Assembly: GCA_017607445.1 (NCBI GenBank)
Contig: JAEVHH010000003.1
Span: forward strand, 496,001-560,000
Length of the DNA: 64,000 nucleotides
Reading direction: 5' to 3'
From: Histoplasma ohiense
Taxonomy: Eukaryota > Ascomycota > Eurotiomycetes > Onygenales > Ajellomycetaceae
Each line of letters opens with the position of its first letter. Positions within the stretch are counted from its first letter, which is position 1. Under the pieces are notes generated by a model. The model did no database searches. It was not told the origin of the DNA and saw only the letters and a list, made by a program, of their open reading frames with translations. A program made the translations under genes and the position numbers. Below, piece by piece: positions 1 through 9,898 of the stretch.

Positions 1-138
1 AAGCGAGCGAGACATGTAGGCAAGCGAGCCACTTTGTACCACACCAAAATTTGTATGTGGTGCTACTTAATAAAACGAACATATACAACTTTTGTGGTGG
101 TACAAAGTGGCTCGCTTGCCTATATGTCTCGCTCGCTT
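1..138. repeat. Foldback (inverted-repeat) element at window edge
   Basis: Two arms of about 42 bp, at 1-42 and 97-138, are reverse complements with one mismatch (a C/T difference near 17/122). The repeat weakens into a loop of about 54 bp. The arms are rich in GCGAG. The left end coincides with the window edge, so target-site duplications cannot be tested. It could be a MITE-like foldback element or the cut end of a larger inverted repeat. Confidence 0.7.
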
Positions 139-581
139 CTCGAGTTACGTCAGTTCTTTGGTCAATCGCCGGGAGCCAACTCTGGTCTGACGGCTCCCTC
201 GGTTGAGCATCTGCTGACTTACACTTAAAACTCTGCTTCTTCTGGAAGTTCTGCAGAGAAATCGCCACTGTGGAGCCAACATTGAAGCCCCTGCTGGTTT
301 TTTTCATCCTCACATTAACAGATGCTATTGAAGAATGTTTACAAGCCCAATTAGATCAAAGAAAATGTACAGATAGAGTTAATCGGCTAATGGCTAGTTT
401 ACAAAAACACTAAAACATAACTAGGTAATTGTTACTAAACTTAATAATTGTCAGTTAGTTATTGTAAAATAATTTATATATTCTGTCTGTCAATTTCCAT
501 AGATACATACATTCTAGAATAGTAGTAATACATGTAAATTTACTGCGGAGTGGAAATATTGTTACCCTTTTATCAATTACG
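139..581. other. Gene-free AT-rich stretch
   Basis: From about 350 on this stretch is AT-rich. A short coding-like run at 319-413 reads in one frame to a TAA and contains two cysteines, but no start or upstream exon could be tied to it. Otherwise it is the upstream region of the small secreted-protein gene at 582. Confidence 0.4.
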
Positions 582-1208
582 ATGCAATTGATCACCTTGG
601 CCGTGATCGGCTTTCTTATCAATATGAAAGTCAAGGCAACAACGAAGAATGATATATTATCAAGTATAATTAACTCCTCACATGTGTAAAATTCATCTTA
701 CGATAATTTGAAAGCTGATGACTAATCTTTTTTTTGACCAGGTTCAACATTTGAGAACGAAGTATTTGATATGATTCGTAGTGTTCAAATCGATTCGGCG
801 GGAGTTTTGCATTTAGATGATGATGGGGTTTTGCGATCATATGATAGAGCTGGCAATGTTCTTGATTACAGAAGATTTAATAGTAGTCATCTAATGACTG
901 TTGCCAATCAGTATTCGGGAGATTTGCAGAGTCATTTGTTTGAGGTTTGGGACGGTGTTGATAGCTTTGAAGTTGAAGAGCAGCAGATATGGAATCCCGT
1001 CAACAATCCCTATCAATCTCTATTTCCAAGGCAGGGAATGTCGGATCGACGAACATATTCACCTTTGACACGGCGTGTTGAATGCGATACAGTTTGGTGT
1101 GATAGTCATGAGACCTGCCATCATCATCGCTGCTTCTATTGTTTTTTCATAGATCGTGTAGCTGATGGTCATTGCCGTGGATACGGAGCGAGAGAAGATG
1201 GTGGTTAA
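582..1208 (+). CDS. Small secreted protein with C-terminal six-cysteine module
   Basis: Two-exon model: 582-663 and 742-1208, giving 182 residues. The 78-nt intron has a GTATAA donor, a TGACTAAT branch site and a pyrimidine-rich ACCAG acceptor, and the phase agrees across the junction. The first exon encodes a typical signal peptide (residues 1 to about 19, MQLITLAVIGFLINMKVKA). The mature part has no cysteine until its last 35 residues, where six follow the spacing C-x4-C-x5-C-x4-C-x2-C-x10-C. I do not recognise the family. A secreted, disulphide-stabilised small protein is inferred from the architecture only. It sits among repeats, as lineage-specific secreted proteins often do. Confidence 0.6.
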
Positions 1209-1616
1209 TAATTTTTCATACTCACAATATATGTATTTTTGAATAAAAATTAGTTCAATTGATAGGAAATTGGAAAATTAATCCTCCAAGGTGGTAGAGA
1301 AATGATCTATAAGTGAGGTTGTACAGTGATTCTATCTCAAACATTATGGTTGGAGCAAATCGTTCGATAATTGCACATCATGTGATATGACTATTTTGGG
1401 TTAGTGTAAGCCCCTTGACAGTTGATTGGCTCAGATGTTAGCAAAACTTGGCAGTAGTTTGGATCGGGTTAGCTCGAAGTGGAGTGGCTGAGTTTGGGTG
1501 TTGGGCACTGGTTGCCCATGTGATTACCACACAATGAACAGATTAACCATCCCACAGATTATAGTCTGAATAGAAGATTTTTAAATAAAACAAGATATTT
1601 TAATTAAAAATATATA

Positions 1617-1873
1617 CAGATGCTCCTGCGAAAAGTTTTGACTTGCGCTAATACTTTAAGCTGAAATGCTGATACCGGCATTAAGTGTTGTGTTGCATCT
1701 CTTAATGAAAAGGAGAGGGAGTCCCAGGGGGCTTATAGAGGCCAACACCCCTAGCCTACCCACTAGCTCAGTCTCTAAATTCCAGGTGGTGTGGCCTGGA
1801 GATACAATACACTAGTAAGGATATTTCAAGGTAAATTCTTAGCATGAGACAAAACTTTTCGCAGCGGCATCTG
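1617..1873. mobile_element. MITE, complete copy with TA target duplication
   Basis: A 257-bp element flanked by TA (1615-1616 and 1874-1875). Terminal inverted repeats of about 24 bp begin CAGATGC and end GCATCTG; they share CTGCGAAAAGTTTTG and differ at two positions. No coding capacity. TIRs with a TA duplication are typical of non-autonomous Tc1/mariner-like elements. A second, 3'-truncated copy in the same orientation lies at 9654-9898. Confidence 0.8.
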
Positions 1874-1877
1874 TATA

Positions 1878-2825
1878 CTACAATCAATATAATATAATCA
1901 AACCAAACCAAACCAAATGTGTAATTCATGGTCCCAGCAGCCACTCTATGATGGCAACTCTCTTTGATTATCATACTAGAAAGTCTTGAGATACTCAAAA
2001 TTATATACAAAAACAAAGCAAAGAGTAAGTTTCTATCAATAGTTATATCAATATTATACAAATATTAAGATAAATGTGATGCGTCAGTTCTCATTGATCT
2101 GCCACTTTTCACCCCATCATCTAGCAGGTCATGTTACTGCCTATACAAGGCGGAAAAATCGATTTTCAATTCGTTATTAGATACTAGAGAAGATGACAGT
2201 ATGTCAGGCTCGGGCGACCCAAACGCTTTGGAAGACACCTCCGTTTCTCGTATACTAGCGCTGGCCTATGCTCGGGTCACAGACCAAGGAATTTACAAAA
2301 ATCTCAAGTTATCTGACGCTTCTCCTCCATCAGCTCGGGGATGAGCCGGCACCTGCTCCCTCCTCTGGTTGAAACGGTCTTTTATCCCAGCACAATGTAG
2401 AATGGCAAATTGACTGTGACCCGAGGATCCTCCCTTACTAGATATCCCTTTTGACAAGACCAGCTGCCGAGCATGTCGCCACAACTGGGCAGCGTCCGCT
2501 CTCCCCACGTGCGTTGAGCAACTCATGCGAAAGGCCCATGCCCGCCTACTAGCATTATTGACGGGAGACTGCATATATGTATGTCCATGCTCATCTACTG
2601 TACATAAATACACACATACACATATGCCCCTGTGCCCCTTTCTAGCATCTTTTAAGAGTCTTGATTGCTGTAACCGATCTGGACTGGGCATCTGCTTCCC
2701 TCACCAGTTTCAGCTTCGAAGCTGCCCAAGCGAACAGTGATCCTTTTGTCCTCCCTTGGTGGTCTTGGGAACACAGCAGGCACACGCATCCCCCATTACC
2801 AAACCATCCTCACAAACCAGATAAC
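1878..2825. other. Intergenic, no supported gene
   Basis: Only short uncorrelated reading frames are present. The last 150 bases are the 5' flank of the decayed membrane-protein gene at 2826. No repeat or RNA gene was recognised. Confidence 0.4.
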
Positions 2826-3526
2826 ATGGAGAAATCCCAAAGCTTCCCGAGCAAAATAGACCGGGACACCGAAAATCTTGAATTGACCCTCCTCCCCCAG
2901 GAGCACATCAACTCTGTCCCGAAGCGGACATTCTTTTCGCAGCTGTATCTATTCGCTGTCAAGATTGCCTTGACTCTCTTGGTTGCTCTAACTATATATA
3001 CCCATTTTTTCTCAACTCCATCCTCACCCTCGCCATACGCCGGCGCCCTCCGAACCATCCCGCCCGTGGAGGTTCAACGATCACTGTCCGCCTTCGAAGG
3101 CCCATGTGGTAACTCCCCGGCCGAAGCGCGTCAACGGGGTTGTATCTTTGACATGATAGCTTTCAACTGGGCCCACCATGACTGCTGGGACGAGGACCTC
3201 CATAATCAATTCCTAGCCCCGTACCAAAATACCTGGCACTGGGAGACACTAGTTCGGTGCCGGTTGTGGAGGTGCTGGCGGGTGCACATCAGTTCCTCAA
3301 CACCAATTGGGACTTCTACATCGTTCACTGCTTGTATGTGATGGAGCGGGCGGAAAGGGGTTCGCGGCCGTTACCCCATGTGGCTAGAGAAGCCTAGATA
3401 TCAGAAGAATGGTCGCCTCCATTTCTCCATGTGAAGCAGTGCACGCTTGATTTGAAGTATGCGGGGAAGACGATAATAGCCACGGCGAAGTTGGGGTATC
3501 CGGCCTGTGGCACCGAGATGAAGTGA
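2826..3526 (+). pseudogene. Decayed HxxHC-type membrane protein gene (distant UstYa/DUF3328-like)
   Basis: The start at 2826 gives a soluble head of about 35 residues, one membrane segment (about residues 40-61, LYLFAVKIALTLLVALTIY) and an outer domain with the conserved-looking block PAEARQRGCIFDMIAFNW. Near 3238-3262 a single-base shift moves the reading frame to one that encodes PVVEVLAGAHQF and FYIVHCLYVMERA. An in-frame TAG then occurs at 3395-3397, after which the same frame resumes with HVKQCTLDLKYAGKTI and GYPAC before a stop at 3524-3526. The order membrane segment, GC-FD block, HC motif, HxxxC motif is that of a large fungal family distantly resembling UstYa/DUF3328. One frameshift plus one stop indicates a recent pseudogene, unless both are sequence errors. 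Confidence 0.65.
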
Positions 3527-4815
3527 TCGATGGGTTGATTCGATGGGGCGTGTGCGATGCCCGGATGACATACCGTACGTACAGTACCTGGACGGATACA
3601 TTGACTTTAAATGGGCTGGACGGGCGTTTCAAAGATTTTGTGGATTAGTTATATACCCACGTTGTCTTTAATCTTTTATCCACAAGTAGGGCCGGTAAAG
3701 TCTTGGATATACATTTATGGAGTGGCGCTACAATACCCAATGCGATTAATATATATGGATGGAATGAGAGAGAATAATATATCAGTGGAGGAACTGAACT
3801 TATGGCAGGACCCAATTACGCCCCCCAGCGATTGAACATGTCTTCCAGGACAGACCACCTACCAAATGATTTAGCGTATGCCAAATCTGAAATCCCTACC
3901 GTGCGACCAATTGTAGTTGAAACCTGGTATCTAAGTCAGGAATCCAAGAGGATTTTCTCGAGAGACTCCGAAGGAGCTTGAATTGTTGCATGGACAGAGA
4001 TACTAAGAGACACTCACCACCCACCAGAAATGTACACCGAATTTGGTCTCAAACTTGGGAAAATGTCAATAATGATAATAATAATAATAATAATAATAAT
4101 AATAGCAGTAGTAGCAACAACAACAATAATAAAATATTAGTAGGACAGAAGCGAGCTCTATAGTTTCATCTCGGTTTCGGATACGCTTTCAACCACGTTT
4201 CAACCACCAGTTTTATCTGGGAACTGGAGAAATCAGCACACCCCGCATGGTACTCTATATATATGTATTTCCCTCAGTCACTCGCAATTTACACATGTAA
4301 CGGTAAAACCTCTCCAGCGCAAGCAGAGCTTCCATGGGTGAAATCTTCGCGAAAGGAAAAAGAAAAAGAAAAAGAAAAAGAAAACATGGCGGATTGGATG
4401 TAACTATCTACGGGCTCAGGGGCTCCGGAAAGCCCCAAAAATTTTGGCGTGGATTCCGGCAAAATCGGGATTGATTAGTACAAGAGCTTCTTGTCCTGCA
4501 CACATACTACGAGTCGAAGCCATGCGAGCGAGCTGATAAGGACGGTCGAGTTCACGTATGGATGAATATAAATTGTGACCAAATCCCGGATTCTGGATCC
4601 CTTGTTCAATTCGGCTAGGACAGGGTCAAAAGAGGGCTGCGTACAAGGAAATCTCGCTTCCAAAATCGTCATGTCGCATTTATCTCCAGTTATATACTAT
4701 GGCTCAATGGTGTCTATGGACATGTATAGGTATGTACAGGTACACTGTATGCGTGGCACAAACCAACGTATCTGCCCAAGTAGAAACATGTCTACATCCG
4801 TCCATACAGTCATCT
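3527..4815. other. Intergenic with two simple repeats
   Basis: Contains a (TAA/AAT)n microsatellite at about 4072-4106 that grades into degenerate CAA/GTA repeats, and a (GAAAAA)n tract at about 4350-4383. No gene is supported. The right end is the 3' flank of the minus-strand gene at 4816. Confidence 0.5.
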
Positions 4816-5808
4816 TCAGGAGTGGGCATCAGCAACCACAGCCCGATGATCAGAGAAGAAGATACCATCATCGAACTTGTTGGGTAGCACGGCATAGCGG
4901 TTTACGTCCCAGGTGCCCTTGTCACCCCATCCACAGAGATTGCCCTGGCCCACGAACACATAGTCGATTCTCGTGAGCCCAACCTCCGAGTCGAAACCGG
5001 TAAAAGTCTTCCGATTGCCATAGATATTCTTATCCCCGAATTTCTTCACGGGATCCACCAGGACCTTTGACTCAGTGACGACTTTGTATGCCTCCTGTCC
5101 TTCCTCGCTGTTGAAATCGCCGGTAAGTATGACGCCGGTAAGCCTGCACTTGTACTGCCGCTTGTTCTTATAGTCGCCAATGAGTTTGAGAATCAGCTCA
5201 GACCCGTGCATACGGGCCTCCGAAACCTGGTGATCGAGATGCGTGTTCATAACCAGAGCCATTGCCCTCGTCCGCTTGTTCCTGAAAACCCCAATGGTGA
5301 CAATCCGGCGGTTCGTGGCGCCCCATCCGTAGGAAGGTACATCAGGAGTCTCCGACAACCATTTCGTATCCATCTCGACCAATTCCCAGAGCGATTTGCG
5401 ATATAGGATGGGGGAGTATTCCCCACTCTGTTTGCCGTCGTCTCGCCCGACGCCGATATAAGCCCAGTCATTCCCGCCGCTGCTGGGGTGGCTATTCAAC
5501 CCGTTGACGATATCCTCGAGCTGGTTGTGCAAGACCTCCTGCATACCGACGAATACGTTGTCGGTTGCCCCCATTTCGTACGCGACTTGGGTGATCAAGT
5601 TACCTCGTCGTTCTGGCCAGGTTTTTTCATTTCCTGAGGGATTTGCTGCGTAGCGAACATTGAAGGTCATCAAACGGAGGGAGAGAGACTTGTTGGGGAA
5701 CGGCCATGTTCGAGGTGCCAAGGAGGCGAACGGTCTTCCATAAATCAAAGTTGGCCAGAGGAAGAGAGAGGCGCAAATAGCTGTGATAAGACGGTTGAGA
5801 GCTGCCAT
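4816..5808 (-). CDS. Secreted endonuclease/exonuclease/phosphatase-fold protein
   Basis: A single exon of 330 residues. Residues 1-24 form a signal peptide (hydrophobic LITAICASLFLWPTLIYG), so the product should be secreted or vacuolar. The rest is one EEP (DNase I-like) domain with all hallmark positions visible: TFN with Asn50, MQE with Glu91, NTHLDH with His190, GDFN with Asp231 and Asn233, and SDH with Asp320/His321 near the end. These bind a divalent metal and perform phosphodiester or phosphomonoester hydrolysis. The actual substrate (nucleic acid, inositol phosphate or sphingolipid) cannot be told from sequence. Length and completeness look normal. It stands alone between long intergenic stretches. 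Confidence 0.85.
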   Translation of the reverse strand: MAALNRLITAICASLFLWPTLIYGRPFASLAPRTWPFPNKSLSLRLMTFNVRYAANPSGNEKTWPERRGNLITQVAYEMGATDNVFVGMQEVLHNQLEDIVNGLNSHPSSGGNDWAYIGVGRDDGKQSGEYSPILYRKSLWELVEMDTKWLSETPDVPSYGWGATNRRIVTIGVFRNKRTRAMALVMNTHLDHQVSEARMHGSELILKLIGDYKNKRQYKCRLTGVILTGDFNSEEGQEAYKVVTESKVLVDPVKKFGDKNIYGNRKTFTGFDSEVGLTRIDYVFVGQGNLCGWGDKGTWDVNRYAVLPNKFDDGIFFSDHRAVVADAHS

Positions 5809-7479
5809 CCTTTTTATCTGGTGCCGAGTGTAGCTTCAAATATCCGTCCTTGAACTGTTGGCCGTCCCATGGACAACTGATTCCTTTCTCAGGAAGGCTC
5901 GTTTTAGATATATATACTCGCCGTCCAAAAGCATTGGAAAACCTGAAGCTGAGGAAAAGGGCCACGTGGGACAGCCCCGGTTACTTTTGATTCCATCTGA
6001 TGTTCTTGTACCACATTGCTGAGCGGGAATTCTTAACCCCTTTACCAACAGAAACGCTTAACCTGACCCATGTGTGTTGACCACGCTTGTCTTTGGGGAT
6101 ATAGTGCAGATCCACCGCCGCACGTGTGAGGCTGTCTTGAACATCATTTGCTGAAAATCCTCCAACAAAGCAGAAGGATAACAAGAAACCCACAGACATG
6201 ACTGCATTGCTCCTCTGTAGTTTGAACAGTTATCCAGCATGTGCCGCTTGAGATGGTAGGCTCGCTGCATAGTATTGCACAGTTGGGTGTTGCATCCAAG
6301 CAATGCTATGTGCTCTGTCTTCCCGGAAAATGATACGTCCCCAACATGCCGTTCTTAGCCATACATCTCTGGCAAAACAATGTTGCTGGAAGCACCTGTG
6401 GCTTGGAAAAAAAAAAAATTTCAACACCAATGAACGGGGAAATGAAGCATGGCCAGGGGTCAAAGAGCGGGGCGGGTGCAGCATGACGTCAGGCACGGTC
6501 CTCAAAGAACATCCTGGAGCTTTTCTAGAACCGCCAAGTTTTTCATACTGCGATAAGCTGTGACTTCTGTCACAGTCTAGCTTTTCTCTAGCCGTTGGCG
6601 GGTTGTTGAAAGGGAGGCACCGATGGACCATAGGCTGTCCGCAATCTGACCTCGTGCATCCTTCTCTCAGGACTCCCAATGCAACGCTGACTTGGGGGAT
6701 GAGGTCGGTAAGATGGGCAACAACCGCAAACTATCCAATGTGCTCCGTGGTGAACGGTGTGTGGGCTGGAAGATATTTTGAAAACATCATGGATGGTGAC
6801 CGACCGAGATTGACTGACAGCCCTTGTTGGCAATATGTAATAGATGCCACAAATATCACTAATTTACCAGCGTGTGCACGCCATATTCCCAGCCCTTCTT
6901 TTTGATGCTAACAGTAATTGAGAATTGATTCCCGATGGAAAGTTGAGATATACAATACGACGGAAGAGTCAATTGTTGAAAGATCTTATATGTCATAGAC
7001 GAACATGAATATTCTCGGAGAACTAAAGGTTAGAATCTGTTCAGCCCCTTGGTAACTAACTACCCGTTTCCATGCCACGAAGCCCCATCACGAAGGTACG
7101 CAGCGCAGAGTCCTGAAGCAAGACTCGGAAACTTCCCAGTTCCGGCCACTCGCAAGGCCAAGTGAATGAAATCCCATGCACAGTTTAAATCAATAGCTGA
7201 TTGTGGCCGAATAATCTCGAATGGAACTTAGACCTAACAACATGGGAACAAAAGTCATCAGACCATCCATCGCAGCTGCATCTGCTCGAAGGAATCAGGT
7301 AACATTAATGTTGAATACAAGCTCCTTGAAAGGGAACGGATCCTTTTTATCTAGGTGTGATTCAAAGGTTGCTTGAGCAGTGGAAGTTTCTAAGCTTACG
7401 CTGCTCTTCTTATACGAAAATATCTAACTGGCGTACAAGGGGTGTACGCTTCAGAAGAATAATAACCCGAAATTACTAC
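5809..7479. other. Intergenic, no supported gene
   Basis: Many short reading frames on both strands, none with a recognisable domain, signal peptide or splice-consistent extension. A short A-run lies at about 6409-6418. I see nothing that supports a gene. Confidence 0.4.
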
Positions 7480-7935
7480 CTCCTCCCCTCCCAAATCCGC
7501 ACCCCCTTCGTTCGATCCCCTGCCCTGTTTTCGATCGTCCTCGCAGTTGTCCAAACGTATCTTAACGCCTAGACCAACCAGTCGCACGACGTAGGTCCCA
7601 GTCGTCGTAGTTCTCGCCGTTCGAGCCATCTCGGGGCGTTCTGCTGGTAAGTTTTCGTGACCCGAACTTACTAGAAGCTAGTCAGCCGTAATTCGGACGG
7701 CTTTTGCCAGTGCTAATCATTGACAGCTCGCACTATCCGTCGCCAGAGCGCGCGCCTTGCCCAAGGTCGCCCCAGCTCCCCTCCTAAGACCTCCCCTGCG
7801 CCCGAGCTCGCCCCCGATAATGAGGATACTCCCCAGGGTATCGTAGCGGTCGAGCGGGACGATACCAGTGTGCGCGTCCCTGCCAACGAAGATATCGCAT
7901 GTGAGCCGGCTGGCAAGGACGTGGTTGCCACATGA
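7480..7935 (+). other. GC-rich orphan block with an intron-like signal
   Basis: This block is clearly more GC-rich than its surroundings. A well-formed intron signal lies at 7647-7726: GTAAGT donor, TGCTAATC branch, GACAG acceptor, 80 nt. The sequence after it stays open to a TGA at 7933-7935 and encodes a basic then acidic Pro-rich segment (RTIRRQSARLAQGRPSS onward). No in-frame ATG was found upstream. It may be the 5' remnant of a retroelement gag-like gene or of a host gene. Function is not assignable. Confidence 0.35.
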
Positions 7936-8222
7936 ATGTCAACCCCTGCATTTTTGTTTTTCACAGATTCAGAAGACACTTCAGCCAGTATTCAGAGAAA
8001 TAAAAATGATTGGATGGATGACTGGGAGTGCAACCTGAAGAACTCTACCCCTCCCGCCCCTCTGAGCTGAAATAACCTTATAGAGAACACTGCCCTAGGG
8101 AGACACTGTCTGTTAGAGATAAGAAAACCAGCTCACTTGAACTGGACCAGGAGTGAGTCCCCAAAATTCAAAGAGTACTATGCCAACTCACAATTGCCAT
8201 CGTAAGTATACTCCTCTTTCTT

Positions 8223-8972
8223 CTATGCTGTTTCAGAGCATCTCGGGTCCCTCCACACCATTGCGGCCAGTTGCTGTAGGTTCTTCCGAGTTAAAACCAA
8301 ATATGACTCTCGAGATGAAAGTGTCCGCAAGAATATCTTCTCAAATGGAAGACGAACAGCATCACCCGCCTCCCAAATATTTGAATCGGCGATTCGCCGA
8401 ATGCAGGTAGTTTCGACGAGCTGTGGAATACATCCCCGATACATGTTTTGTCTTGTTGGTCTTGGCGATGCTCCCATTTCCCATTTTCCAATGAGAAGTA
8501 TATCTTTATCTATCTCGAGGTCGATTGTGATCACAATGCCCACATCTCCATTGGACTGTTCCAGCCACCAACTTGCATCACGTTCAAGCTGTGCTTCAGT
8601 CTCTGTATATCCCACTTCCAACACAAAGGTAGGCCATAGAGGAGATCTTCCTTTCGGTAATTTGGTTGGCTGCCAGGACATATCTGGAACCTTCTTCCGC
8701 TGAGTTGTTGTAACCCAACTGGAGAGAAGATTGTACAGATCGAGGAAGTTGAGGCCCGTTTTAGCCAATTTTTTCCCAACAAGGTCACCAAAGACTGAGG
8801 CTGCCAATTCATGGGCTCTGGAAGCCATTCGTAAAATGAGGATGTGATTTATTTTGTCGTAGCTAAATACAAGTTTCTCAATATTTCTGTTATTCTCGGC
8901 GTGTTGCTCGACTGCAGCTTGGGAGACATGAGAATCCCATGAAAGGACTGCGAATGGGAGTGCTTTGGCCAT
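8223..8972 (-). CDS. PD-(D/E)XK-like nuclease-fold protein, possibly 5'-frameshifted
   Basis: A 249-residue frame. Residues 115-150 contain PTFVLEVGYTETEAQLERDA followed by a WWLEQSNGDVGIVITI strand pattern, which resembles the ExG-bearing core of a widespread fungal family with a predicted PD-(D/E)XK nuclease-like fold. The function of these proteins is unknown; many are species-variable. A different frame upstream (about 8965-9165 on the same strand) is open and runs into the start of this one, so the true N-terminus may be cut off by a frameshift near 8965. The neighbourhood (MITE, microsatellite) fits an accessory gene. Confidence 0.45.
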   Translation of the reverse strand: MAKALPFAVLSWDSHVSQAAVEQHAENNRNIEKLVFSYDKINHILILRMASRAHELAASVFGDLVGKKLAKTGLNFLDLYNLLSSWVTTTQRKKVPDMSWQPTKLPKGRSPLWPTFVLEVGYTETEAQLERDASWWLEQSNGDVGIVITIDLEIDKDILLIGKWEMGASPRPTRQNMYRGCIPQLVETTCIRRIADSNIWEAGDAVRLPFEKIFLRTLSSRESYLVLTRKNLQQLAAMVWRDPRCSETA

Positions 8973-9337
8973 CCATCAGCGCCAGGAAAGCAAAACCTTC
9001 AAGTTGAATGGTTTTTTTCATATGTTTTATATTTCCACTGTATTTGGATTCGCAAGTGCCAGGGGGAAGATATTTCAGCTTCAGCTCCTCGCATTTTCCG
9101 CCCACGTTGGCAGTGGGTTTGTTGATGGTGTTTGCTGAAGGCACGATTAGTGAGTGGTAGGGCATCGACTCGGACAGGACCTTAGCACTGTACTTGCAGC
9201 TCTGGAAAAGGGCCAGAGGGGAGCCTCGAAGGAGTCTATATAACTACTCGAAGCCGACTTCAAGGTTCTTCATACGTCATGCTGCCCATGGGCTCGCTGG
9301 CAGCAGCAGCCCAGTTGTAACCGCTGGCAGAGAAACG

Positions 9338-9378
<41 letters not shown>

Positions 9379-9651
9379 CAGTACACTGGGCATAAGGTTC
9401 TCAAAGGCCACATGGGCGATCCGCTGCTATTATCCGTATTCTTCAACCAGGATGCGCTTTGTCTGCGATGGAGCTACGCCACATCAATATTCCTAGGTTA
9501 ACGTTACAAACGACAAAGCGGGTACCTGGCCAAGCTCCGCCTTGGTTTCATGATCGGGATGAAGTAGGACTTGTTGGAGGTATGTCGAATTCCAATTGGC
9601 GCCTTGAATTCATCTCACCGTTGCTAGAGAAAGAAGGTGAAGGTGAAGCAG
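8973..9651. other. Intergenic with (AT)n microsatellite
   Basis: An (AT)17 tract occupies about 9341-9374. The left part may include the displaced 5' coding part of the 8223-8972 gene. No other gene is supported. Confidence 0.5.
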
Positions 9652-9653
9652 TA

Positions 9654-9898
9654 CAGACGCTCCTGCGAAAAGTTTTGACTTGCGCTAATAATTTAAGCTG
9701 AAATGCTGATACCGGCATCAAGTGTTGCTGCTGCATCTCTTAATGAAGAGGAGAGGGAGTCCCAGGGGGCTGATAGAGGCCAACACCCCTAGCTTGCCCA
9801 CTAGTTCACTCTCTAAATTCCAGGTGGTGCGGCCTGGAGATGCAATACACTAGTAAGGATATTTCAGGGTAAATCCTTAGTCTAAGACAAAACTTTTG
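9654..9898. mobile_element. MITE, second copy, 3' TIR truncated
   Basis: About 90 percent similar by eye to the element at 1617-1873, in the same orientation. The 5' end is intact and preceded by TA (9652-9653). At the 3' end similarity stops within the TIR at AAAACTTTTG (about 9898), so the terminal 13 or so bases and the right TA are missing. Non-coding. Confidence 0.75.

Noticed and set aside
9341..9374. (AT)n tract and the similar (TA)n tract at about 51316-51345
   Set aside because: Ordinary microsatellites; recorded only in the interval descriptions.
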